From contig OX336397.1 of the NCBI GenBank assembly GCA_946902985.2, positions 150,839,890-150,903,889 on the forward strand: 64,000 nt of DNA. The letters run 5' to 3'. Of this stretch, positions 1-8,457 are shown in pieces. The notes under the pieces are model-generated. The model saw only the letters and a list, made by a program, of their open reading frames with translations, was not told the DNA's origin and ran no database searches. How positions within the stretch are numbered: the stretch's first letter is position 1; every line of letters begins with the position of its first letter. Source of the stretch: Meconema thalassinum (Eukaryota > Arthropoda > Insecta > Orthoptera > Tettigoniidae). The translations under genes were made by a program, and so were the position numbers.

Positions 1-586
1 GTACTGCGGGTGTGAAAAAAAAATCTTGAACCCATGGAAATTAGATCACCTCTGTAATTCTCATAAGCCTGATTTCCTCAAACGGTCGTACTCAGAAGTT
101 CCACAGCTTCTTGTATGCATGAGCACATCTATAGTCAATAAGGAACCTCAATCAGTAAATCAATGTGGTTATTAAAATATCGAGAGCCAAACCCAAGCTG
201 ACTCAAACTTTCAACTTGCATGGAAGAGACATGTCTCCAAAGATCAGGTGTTAATATAAAATGGAAAGAAAATAATGTCAGATCACTATCGAAAGATTTA
301 AGCACATGTACACGACATATAACAGGTCCACACGGCCACGAGTCGGTATGATGGATTGTTTTGGTGACACACATAATGTAAAGCTCCATTCGAGTCACCA
401 TATTAGATAGAGAAGCATGGTGACATGCTGGGCTATGATGACCACGACGCCTCTGGCTTGAGAAACAACGAATAACAGGAAATTAGAAATGAGGATGGTG
501 TAGATGTTCCTCCATAAGTCTATAAAAACGAGGAGAGTAAATAACATATATAATCATATCTACCGTAAATAGTATTGGAATTAATA
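1..586. other. no recognisable gene
   Basis: AT-rich flank of the Tc1-like element. A minus-strand open frame of 88 codons at 135-401 has no motif I recognise and no support for being coding. Confidence 0.5.
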
Positions 587-588
587 TA

Positions 589-625
589 TACTGGCAGAAA
601 AATATCCCAACACCATAAAATAAGG
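589..625. repeat. left terminal inverted repeat of the Tc1-like element
   Basis: Starts TACTGGCAGAAA and matches the right end with several differences; the first base differs from the CACTGG of the right end. Confidence 0.75.
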
Positions 626-784
626 AATGTAGAGTACGGAAATTTCGACAATATATCTGGAGAGGCAACATATTTAATTGATTAATAGTACAAGACAACA
701 TGTTAATATTCACGCGAGAAAAACCATCGCAAATGTGCCATACTGGTCCCTTAATAACCGGTATAATCGTCAGATGGTTGGATG

Positions 785-1645
785 CAGGCATGCATTGTGT
801 CGAACAGGTGGCGGATGTCAGCTTGCAGGTTGGAGTTCCATTCCTATTGCACTTGGTCGGTCAATACAGGGACGGTTAATGCCGGTTGAGGAGATGCTAG
901 AGCACGTTGGGATACAACAGCAGCATGGGGGCGTGCGTTATTCTGTTGGAAAACACCCCCGGAAATTATGTTAATGAATGGCAGCGCAACAGGTCAAATC
1001 ATCAAAGGGACCTACACATCTGCAGTCAGGGAGCGAGCGATAACCACGAGAGTACTCCTGCTGTCATAGGAAATTGCTCCCCAGACCAGAACGCCCACTG
1101 TAGGTCCCGTGGGTCGACGCCGCAGACAGGTGGAATGCAGGCGCCTCCCTCTATCCAACACACGGCCATCACTGGTTCCAAGGGAGAATCGGCTTTCATC
1201 GGAAAGCACAACGGATCTCCACTCCATCCTCCAATGAGCTCTAGCTTGACACCACTGAAGTAACAGACGGCGGTGGTTTGGGGTAATTGGAATGCACGCT
1301 GCAGGGCTTCTGGCTCGGAGCTGTCCTACAATAACCGATTTCGAACAGTTTGTAGCGTGAATGTGGTGCCAACTGATGCTCGAATTGCTGCTGCAGACGC
1401 CATCGGATGCGCCAGAGCCATACGCCGAATACGTCAGTCCTTCCTCTGTGTAGTGCCACGGGGACGTCCGGTACCCAGTCTTCTATTAACCGCCCCTTCT
1501 CCTGACCACTGCTTCCAGCGCTCATGCACAATGGAGACATTCCTGCCAAGGCGTTCTGCAATAGAGCGGAAGGAAAATCCACCTTCACGTCGCCCTATTA
1601 CACGGCCTCGTTGAAACACAGAGAGCTGTTGATACTGGCCTCTTC
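785..1645 (-). pseudogene. Tc1-like transposase pseudogene
   Basis: The protein would cut and paste the element using a DD34E catalytic triad. Around 1434-1640 the minus strand encodes the N-terminal helix-turn-helix DNA-binding domain (QRGRVIGRREGG, RSIAERLGRNVS, TGRPRGTTQR). Around 1012-1227 it encodes the core with VVLSDESRFSL and VLVWGAISYDSRS, and around 940 QQNNARPH. Known Tc1 proteins have QDNARPH there, so the second catalytic Asp is Asn (codon 940-942). The segment that should carry the catalytic Glu (the SPDLSPIEH-type motif) is missing: the sequence jumps near 895 from the RAL motif to the C-terminal segment. Several frameshifts split the frame, and no start Met is visible upstream of the RRRG motif. 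This is not a functional transposase. Confidence 0.88.
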
Positions 1646-1854
1646 GTCGTAAAGGCTCTTGACCAAATCAGTCACTCCGTCCTATCACACAGGTGACTAA
1701 CACTCTCGCACAGCACAGCCCGTATTTAAAGCAACCCTGATTTGCAAAGTCATTGGGCCACTACTATCGCCACGCTAATGCGATTTGCAGGAAATTGTAA
1801 TCAATGTCATCTTTCAGATGTATACACCTACCAATGTTCGTTAATCTATCACAA

Positions 1855-1890
1855 ACCCTTCTTGGTGTTGTGATCTTATTTCCGCCAGTG
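1855..1890. repeat. right terminal inverted repeat of the Tc1-like element
   Basis: Ends TTTCCGCCAGTG next to TA, the mirror of the left end. Confidence 0.78.
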
Positions 1891-1892
1891 TA

Positions 1893-2311
1893 TCTCAGCT
1901 CTCTGCAGAAAATCCATTTGTGTTGGTATATTTTCATCCTATCAGCTAGTGCATGACTATTGTTAAAGCTACGGACTTAGCCTAAATCCTGCAGTCCCTT
2001 CTGAGAAAACTTTTCCTGGAGCTGTTGTAATACGTGGTAAAAATTGTTCGTAGTTTTACAGAAGACGAGAACCTACGAAATCATTTTCTTAGCTACTGAA
2101 AACAGGCATGACTACCTTTCGTAATGATTGAAAGTTGTTCTGGAAATGATGTACCGTAGTTCACTCCTATGCTGTCTATAAACAGTTGACGAATGCTCAC
2201 TGAGTGAATAACATGACTGCAGTCGTACAATGAACAAGAAACAAACACACATATTTACGTAATTAAGCACATATTTCCTGGACACTAGTCGTACTGGACG
2301 GCAATTTCAGG
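1893..2311. other. no recognisable gene
   Basis: Intergenic sequence between the Tc1-like element and the 2.3-7.5 kb gene cluster. I see no repeat or open frame worth calling. Confidence 0.5.
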
Positions 2312-2713
2312 TTGCATTGTCCCCTTGAACCCCTAAAAAGGTATGAAAATCATATACCAGACAGGATCATTGGGGGTGAATGGAATCAGCAGAGAGGTCG
2401 GAGAGGTTATCAGGACCAACTCTTCACTCAAAGTCAATCCCAGAACAACGACAGGATTCAAAATTCGCGCCAGGAATTAGAAAAATGTCACCTGGAAAAA
2501 CTGCAATATTTAGACGAGCTTAGGTCTTGGAATTTTAAAAATCCACAGCCAGGAACATCAGGAATACAGGGACTTGATTGGGGAAAAAATACAAATTTTG
2601 AATCACTTCACATATCTAAGTCAACAGTAACTGATTATGTCACACGGATCATTCAATGGCAAACGGAAAACGCAGATTTAATACAGGACGAGAGTGTAAA
2701 TCAAACGACATGA
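2312..2713 (+). CDS. hypothetical Gln/Asn-rich protein, 133 codons
   Basis: Open frame opening the odd cluster at 2.3-7.5 kb. It is polar and rich in Gln, Asn and Arg (QQRGRRGYQDQLFTQSQSQN) and has no signal peptide or membrane segment. I do not recognise a family. It is followed within 50 bases by the broken basic/Asp-rich gene on the same strand, so both may be parts of one old gene. The start chosen is simply the first Met. It could equally be a remnant whose real start lies upstream. Confidence 0.35.
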   Translation: MHCPLEPLKRYENHIPDRIIGGEWNQQRGRRGYQDQLFTQSQSQNNDRIQNSRQELEKCHLEKLQYLDELRSWNFKNPQPGTSGIQGLDWGKNTNFESLHISKSTVTDYVTRIIQWQTENADLIQDESVNQTT

Positions 2714-2757
2714 AGAGAAGCTGAAAAATAAAAATAAATCAGACTTGTTTTATTTTT

Positions 2758-3375
2758 AACGACGGAGAAGGGGTGCATACACCCGTGACCGGGAGCGGTC
2801 AAGTCGTTTCAAGAGTTTAAACGAAGCGCCACGCTGCATTTTCAGACGGGTGCCGTGAGAGTGGGGAGCCAATCCGCTGCAGAGCGCGAGCGTGTAGCGA
2901 AAGACAAGCTGTTTACAAACAATTATCAAAATGCTAAAAAGCAAGTTCAAGAAAAGATATTGCGGCTAAAGATAGTGCAGTGTTTCTTCAAAAGGACATA
3001 GCATGTCCTCAAAAAGTCATGTTAAGACAGTTGTCAACATTCAAGAAACCTTCAACACTATCAAAATCAACACAGACTATAAATGAAGTGGTATTGCAAG
3101 AGGATCAAAAAGGACAATATAGTAATAGTGATGATGGTCATGATGATAATGATGATCATGATGATGATAATGATGATGATGATGATAATGATGATAACGG
3201 TAATGCTTTGTTTACACCTAAAAATTCATTTGTTAAATTTGTAGACTGGAACAAACCCAGTAAGCTAATTCAACGGCTTCGACACTTGCATGCTTTACAA
3301 CAAGCTGGGCATACCAGTCACGATTGGGAAATCAAAGAAATTGAAAAAAGCTTCGTCGTGCTGAAATTATTGTGT
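2758..3375 (+). pseudogene. broken gene: basic N-terminus, Asp-rich middle, helical C-terminus
   Basis: Consecutive pieces read in different frames. An Arg-rich start (YTRDRERSSRFKS) at about 2760-2855 is followed in another frame by a helical segment (SAAERERVAKDKLFTNN), then from about 2955 by KDIAAKDSAVFLQKD. An acidic run of about 25 residues is encoded by imperfect GAT repeats at 3126-3200. A last block at 3235-3350 (VDWNKPSKLIQRLRHLHALQ) ends in further frame damage. At least two frameshifts are needed to link the blocks, which shows a decayed gene, not separate short genes. I cannot name the family. The block order looks like a DNA-binding or virion-type protein, but that is only an impression. 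Confidence 0.5.
3126..3200 (+). repeat. imperfect GAT trinucleotide repeat
   Basis: GATGAT/GATAAT run that codes the Asp-rich stretch of the broken gene around it. Confidence 0.8.
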
Positions 3376-3544
3376 AATGGGTCTACCTCTTTGCGACCAC
3401 CTTTACCCCCACTCTTGGTTCTTATATTTGCTTATTTGCTTCCACTTTTACCTGAACTCTTTGGATCCATATTTGCTATCACATTAAACTATTATTCTTA
3501 TTACCAAGTTGACTTTACTAGAGCTTAGTCTATGCTTGACAGTT

Positions 3545-3790
3545 GACATGGAAGTATCAGTGACTAGGTATGGTAAGCCTTATGCATACTATAAAGGATA
3601 TTCATATATTGTGAAACGAACCAATAAAAATGGAACTGTTATTTGGCGTTGTTCAAAACAACGTTCGAAACATTATCGTAGTGACCTAAAAAGTAAAAAT
3701 AGAAAAGTTTTAAGTGTCAGTGATCATTAATGTAGTGTACTGCATGAAACACAGTTGCCGTCGACAAGAAATCAAAGAAACCATATTGCT
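3545..3790 (+). pseudogene. FLYWCH-type zinc finger, decayed
   Basis: The frame encodes VTRYGKPYAYYKGYSYIVKR then VIWRCSKQRSKHYRSDL, the spacing of a FLYWCH zinc finger (RGKP-GY-Y-WRC-C-H-H), a DNA or protein binding module. The second zinc-binding Cys is replaced by Tyr (TAT where TGT is expected, in KHYRSDL). A TAA stop at 3728-3730 falls where the closing His residues should be. The same frame stays open after the stop (LHETQLPSTRNQRNH). In insects such domains occur in chromatin factors and in some Mutator-like transposons; no transposase domain is visible here. Confidence 0.6.
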
Positions 3791-3849
3791 ACTCAAAATA
3801 GTGGATTGTTTTATGAGCAATGTTTAACCCCAGTTCTAAAAGTTATTTT

Positions 3850-4380
3850 TTAATCCATCTTCCACGTCGCAAGAGCCAGCAACATCACAAACTATGCAAG
3901 GGGTAGTGCTGTTGTTGTCGTTTTAAATAATGGAACAACTAGGACATTTGCTCTTGATATGCAAGAGGATCAAAATGACTAAATAGTAATAACAACAAGG
4001 TTTTTATGCCTATACGACCATTGCGGCTTCCCCAGTTTTCGAAAACAACAGTGAATGGACATTGCTATAAAATGATCTACAACAAGCCTTGTGTTTAAAA
4101 CAATAACAGACTATTCTAAAGAGGGAAAGGCTTGTATTCAGTGTGCATCTATTGTCATAATCATGTATACTCTGCAATGTTAAATATACTAACTTTGTAT
4201 AAAATAAAACAGCATTGTAACATCATTTTGCATTTATTTACAAACTTTATATACATGTTTTTGGTTTCATGATAATATTTTTTAAGACAATACTAAACAC
4301 TAAAACATTATTATTCCATACAAATATTTTTCTTTCAGTCAATTGTCATTACTTATATCTTCCATTATTATTATTATTTG
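3850..4380. other. no recognisable gene
   Basis: AT-rich sequence between the plus-strand and minus-strand halves of the cluster. Short coding-like scraps occur around 3870-4110 but no convincing frame. Confidence 0.4.
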
Positions 4381-4383
4381 ACA

Positions 4384-4690
4384 TTTGTTTTTTTATTTAA
4401 TTAAAACGAACCATGCACCTATTGTTTTTAAAACCTTCATAAATTAAGTGTACAGGTTACACAGCATTATTGACTTCATCAAAAACACTCTCCGACATAT
4501 CATTAAACCGTATAGGCAGAAATGTCTCAAAGTTTTCACATACACAAAGTACACGATCACCATATGCTGTTTTCAATTTCCGAATCTTGATAATGCGGAA
4601 TGGAATATGCGTTGGCAATTCGCTGAGCTTCTTTGTCCCTAAGCCACATGATTGTCCCACAGCATTCAAAACATTCATTGTAGTAGTCTA
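4384..4690 (-). pseudogene. small conserved-looking protein with internal stop
   Basis: Minus-strand frame from the Met at 4678. It carries KKLSELPTHIPFRIIKIRKL, then TAYGDRVLCVCENFETFLPIRF, then a TAA stop at about 4443-4445. The same frame continues without break for some 20 codons (PVHLIYEGFKNNRCMVRFN) to the next stop. The pattern of a short beta-rich protein ending in FLPxRF and LIYEG recalls a family of about 100-residue hypothetical proteins in arthropod genomes, which I cannot name with certainty. Just upstream the minus strand has a good 3' splice signal (TTTTGTTTTGTTTATAG) that would join a leader exon 9 bases before the Met. It lies directly downstream of the IAP gene on the same strand. 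Confidence 0.5.
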
Positions 4691-4789
4691 TAAACAAAAC
4701 AAAAGCATATCTATTACACTCTAAAACAGCTTTAATAATATTGTGCGATTAGGGATTTTGCACTATGCATGGCTAATAAATTATACTAG

Positions 4790-5814
4790 TTATGCAAGAA
4801 ATGCCCTAACTGTAGCAGATACTACTATTCTGCATATAGCACAAGTGTTAAGTTCTAATGCACACTTGGCACATGCTATCATGTGTCCACAAGGCAAAAA
4901 TACAACACCTAGTTCATCTTGATAACAAATTTTACATAATTGTTGGTCACACTTTTGTATCTGTTCGTAAAACAAGTCTTTTCTTTCAGCCTCATGTATT
5001 TGCTCCGCGTGTTCTAACTCTAAAGGCACTTTTATGTCTTGTGCTGCAATCACGTTTTCTTTACGAATAGTGTTCACAAATTCCTGACCTTTAAGCAACA
5101 CCATGTATTTACAGTTAGGTAACCAACGAGCGTGTTGCGCAAAAGGGTCATCAGTCATTTGCCAATCCTTTAAAGCAAATCCACAATAAAAACATTTTGT
5201 TTTATAACCTTTACCAGTATAAAAAAATCCAGCTTCACTTAGCTGTTTGGTAAGGAGTTTTAATATTAAAGGCCAAACATTTTTATAAGATTCTAAATGT
5301 TTTTCAACAGAGCTGTCTCTGGGTGTGCTAGTGCTTTAGTCTTGCAAACTCCCAATTTGTCAAAAGCACACGTCAATTCAACACTGTCTACGGCATATGG
5401 ACCACATATATCGACACCGTTGGCTGGTAATACATCATTATTATTATTATTATTTATTTGTGATTCAGCAACGTAAGTAGCGGCCAATGGCCTTGTGGTT
5501 CGGTAAAATGAATACACTGGTAGGTTACCCACTTGTTTTCCAAGAATGTAAGGACAATGAGGAGACCATCGCAAATGGTCTCTAAAGGGATCTTCCCCTT
5601 CATCCCAGTGTGAAAGTTCAATACGACAAAACACACAGCGCACCACATCTTCTCGGTTCAAGTAAAAAAAAAAAACGCCTTTTGCAAGTTTATGTGTCGA
5701 CAAAAAGCCTACAGGCCAGGATTCAAATGTTAACCAACGATCATGTTCTGATTTTAAATTTAACCCACGTGGTAAACCAACTTGCTCACTTGTTGTATTT
5801 AGTACTAACGCCAT
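4790..5814 (-). pseudogene. inhibitor-of-apoptosis protein (BIR-BIR-RING), frameshifted
   Basis: IAPs bind and block caspases through BIR zinc domains and ubiquitinate targets through a RING. The first frame (5814 down to 5293, 173 codons) holds one complete BIR domain: a FESWP start, CVFC with HW downstream, then RDHLRW and a Cys. A low-complexity Asn run follows (residues about 121-126). The frame breaks between about 5290 and 5340. A second frame, open down to 4790, holds a second BIR with the zinc pattern C-x2-C...H-x6-C and a C-terminal RING (CKICYQDELGVVFLPCGH, CAKC, CAIC), ending VRAFLA as IAPs do soon after the RING. One frameshift therefore separates BIR1 from BIR2-RING. Overall length and domain order match baculovirus-type and insect IAPs (about 300-350 residues). 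No intron is visible, so it could be virus-derived, a retrocopy or element-borne cargo. Confidence 0.82.
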
Positions 5815-6411
5815 GTGTTACAATAAAACTTTTTCTTATTGTAAGCTATTAACGTTTCACAAGAGCACAGAGTATTGTAAATCATAATGCATGCTTGTTC
5901 ACTGTCTGTTCATTACGTTAATGGCACATGACGACACCTAAAAGCAAACAAAATAACCCATCACTCAGTCAATCAATCAATCAATACTTGTAAATAAAAC
6001 GTTAACGTTAATTGGCATTAATTTATCAAAACACCATTAAAAATAAACTGTATGTTGGCACTTACAGTAACCCATGTACTTATTTTCTTTTTATAAAGTT
6101 ACAGTCATTTACATTCCCCCACCCTCCCTTTAACCAATATATAAACAAAAATGAATGTCATGTCATTTTGTTCACATTATCATGTTCAAATCTGTGGATA
6201 TTCATTGAGTCCATAGGGAACCACCCATAAATTAAATTTTTGTTTTTAGAAAATCCAACATGGTCTTGTACTATTCCCAGTCAACAACAACATAGCCATT
6301 AATCAAGAAAGCAATCATTGTCCCAGTCATGTACAGGTAATGAATTTTTTTTGTGTAAGAGTTTTTTCTTCAGTCGTGGTAAAATGCAATAGCATTTTAA
6401 GTTAGGCTTAC

Positions 6412-6513
6412 CTGAGTTTTCAATAGTTCACTGCCTGGAAACAATGGTTTCGCTCTACTGCGTCTCGGGTTTTCAGCAACTGCTACAGCGGTAAGGCTTT
6501 TCATTCCAAGTTT
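6412..6513 (-). CDS. possible exon, 34 codons
   Basis: On the minus strand the segment is bounded by an acceptor (TTTATTTTTAG) and a donor (CTCAG/GTAAGC). It is open in phase 0 throughout and encodes KLGMKSLTAVAVAENPRR and then a Pro/Ser/Leu tail. With the exon at 6627-6719, also phase 0 with its own acceptor and donor, it makes a continuous 65-codon open stretch. Family unknown. A further downstream piece around 6260-6340 (FLINGYVVVDWE) looks coding but meets a stop. Confidence 0.45.
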
Positions 6514-6626
6514 CTAAAAATAAATAAAATAAAATGCTATAAGTACCTAAATTTAGGTACATGCATTTCATAAAATAAAATATGAAACAATATATTAAAC
6601 AAGTTAGTTTAAAAAAATCATCTCAC

Positions 6627-6719
6627 CTTCACTTGCAGTGGCTTGTTGCTGTTTCCTTCTAGTGGGCTCAAAAGTGCAATGGTTTCTTTTCTCTCAGACA
6701 TGTAAGGTATACCGGTTAT
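6627..6719 (-). CDS. possible exon, 31 codons
   Basis: Minus-strand segment between an acceptor (TTTGTTTGCAG) and a donor (AAG/GTGAGA), exactly 93 bases and open in phase 0 (MSERKETIALLSPLEG). It pairs with the exon at 6412-6513; the intron between is about 113 bases. It could belong to the same transcription unit as the IAP-like gene downstream or to an unrelated host gene. Confidence 0.45.
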
Positions 6720-6832
6720 CTGCAAACAAATAAATAAATAAATAAAATCATTAATTACCTAATCAATAAATAATTGCATGTAAATATATACATATAAATC
6801 AATAAATGTATAAATATATATAAATAAAACAG

Positions 6833-7160
6833 TTTTTTTAGCGTATGGCTTTTAGTGCCTGGAGTGTCCGAGGACATGTTCGGCTCGCCAGTTTTGTAGC
6901 TGCTTCGAGACGGACACCCAATGGGTGAGCTACAAGTACCGTTGGAGAGGGAAGTTTGGATGGAAGGACTAGGAATTGGAAGGTAGCGGCTGTGGCCTAT
7001 AGTTAGGGACCAACCCCGGCATTTGCCTGGAAGGAAGATGGGAAACCACAGAAGACCATCTTCAAGGTTGCCGGCGGGGGCATTCGAACCTCCTCGCCTC
7101 CCGGATGTGAACGACTGCCAGCAGTCATGCCGTAACTACCACGGCTAACTCACCCGGTCA
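6833..7160 (-). mobile_element. tRNA-derived SINE
   Basis: Read on the minus strand from 7160: an A-box-like GTGAGTTAGCCGTGG, a B-box GAGGTTCGAATGCC, then a body (GATGGTCTTCTGTGGTTTCC, GCAAATGCCGGGG) and a tail with GAGCCGAACATGTCCTCGGA and AAAAGCCATACGC. Box spacing is that of a tRNA head, transcribed by RNA polymerase III and mobilised by a LINE. I recognise the body as a SINE core common in polyneopteran insects. The split SINE at 28.5/54.3 kb shares part of the core and the SINE at 56.8 kb a similar head. Confidence 0.8.
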
Positions 7161-7233
7161 TTAAAACAGTTAAAAGAGTATGAAACACTGAAAAAAGAAA
7201 ATCGTCACAAGTATGTCTGTTACTTGGAACTGC

Positions 7234-7518
7234 TTATTTCCCACCACTGGCAACAATAAATTCGATTAGTTGTTCTGTTGCATATGCATACCAGTAGTCT
7301 ACAGTATCTTGAAAAATGTAACCCTTGCTGCACATCAAGGATCTATAGCAATACTTCGGCATCACCTGCACCAACAATAACTTCTTCCCTTGGCGAATGA
7401 CGCAGCACACTCTATTGGCGGCAATAAGTGTGGCAGTTGGGTTGAATGTACTGAATTTCGTGTGTGTAACCGATTGTTTAATTGTATGAATTACAATATG
7501 TCCAATGTGGTAGCCCAT
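7234..7518 (-). CDS. hypothetical protein, 94 codons
   Basis: Intact minus-strand frame (MGYHIGHIVIHTIKQ ... IEFIVASGGK) at the upstream end of the minus-strand half of the cluster. No motif, signal peptide or membrane segment that I can name. It may be an exon of the same gene as the 6.4-6.7 kb exons, but no clean donor fixes its end. Confidence 0.3.
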   Translation of the reverse strand: MGYHIGHIVIHTIKQSVTHTKFSTFNPTATLIAANRVCCVIRQGKKLLLVQVMPKYCYRSLMCSKGYIFQDTVDYWYAYATEQLIEFIVASGGK

Positions 7519-8260
7519 GATTATGGGAAGTCTTTAAATAAATACATAAATTAATTAATTAATTAATTAATCAGTATTTCAATTACTTATGTTCAACATT
7601 AGAAATATTACTTTAAAAAAATTGTTCCTACTGTAAAATATGCTCGCCTAATCCTTCATACAGGCCTTTTTTAATAAAATTTTAATGACTTCGAGATGGA
7701 AATATGGCGGAAACATTTGTTGACATGAACATAAACCCGCAGTAGAAATTGAAGGACGTAGTGGATGATTAATTGCCGCAGATCAGTTGTTTCCCTACAT
7801 TGCCTCGAATTGATATAGCCTACATGTTTCGTCGTTCTAAACAATATATCCAAAGTAACAATATGCCAACATGACACAGGCGCAATATTTGTTATAATGT
7901 AACTATTACACCCTCATACTCACAGAGCTATTACTCCAAGATTTCCAACTATGCATACTATATATTCTGTTAAATAGAAATTCATATGCAAAGCATTCAG
8001 ACTGAAAAGCATGTTATTATTGAGCAATGAAAACGGAATCTGATCCCGACAGTTCTTTAAGACTTATTTCCTAGTAGTGATATTAATGATAGTTGGTCCA
8101 ATCTTAGGTTCACTACTTTGATCTCTGTACATTGACTATCATCTCACTTCCTGTAATAATGTACCATCCTGTTAGTACCTTTTCAGGGTGATATGTTTAT
8201 AGGTTATATATAAAATAAACTTACGTAATGTCTTTAATTTATAATGTCTGCTTTGAGGTT
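7519..8260. other. no recognisable gene
   Basis: AT-rich sequence with a short (TTAA)n tract near 7550-7571. Nothing else identified. Confidence 0.5.
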
Positions 8261-8266
8261 TTGTGG

Positions 8267-8322
8267 GTATCTACCGACCTACCTAGAGATCTCGGGTTCG
8301 AATCCGGGACGGGGTAGATACT
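8267..8322 (+). repeat. tRNA-like fragment with B-box
   Basis: GGGTTCGAATCC matches a polymerase III B-box. A 9-bp inverted repeat GTATCTACC/GGTAGATAC brackets it like an acceptor stem, but the segment is too short for a tRNA and lacks D and anticodon arms. Probably a SINE head or tail remnant. Confidence 0.35.
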
Positions 8323-8457
8323 TTTGCTACCAGATTATCATTTAAAATTTTGTAAATATTGTCAATTCAATTACAGTACAGTAAGTATGTAGTTAGTTTT
8401 AGTTGTAAGTATGAAGTTAATTTGCTTATTAGATAAATGTCTTTTTTCTATTAGACT

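Larger units (their letters stand above)
589..1890 (-). mobile_element. Tc1-like DNA transposon, full length but dead
   Basis: About 1.3 kb, the usual size for Tc1 elements. The right end reads (inward, minus strand) CACTGGCGGAAATAAGATCA and the left end reads TACTGGCAGAAAAATATC, so imperfect terminal inverted repeats are visible, and they continue with CAACACCA in both. TA dinucleotides flank both ends (587-588 and 1891-1892), the Tc1/mariner target duplication. The transposase gene lies between on the minus strand. The divergence of the two ends and the broken gene show an old copy. Confidence 0.88.

Noticed and set aside
8262..8330. A tRNA gene at the tRNA-like segment with GGTTCGAATCC
   Set aside because: Too short, no anticodon or D arm, and the T-stem has a mismatch. 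Better as a SINE or element fragment.
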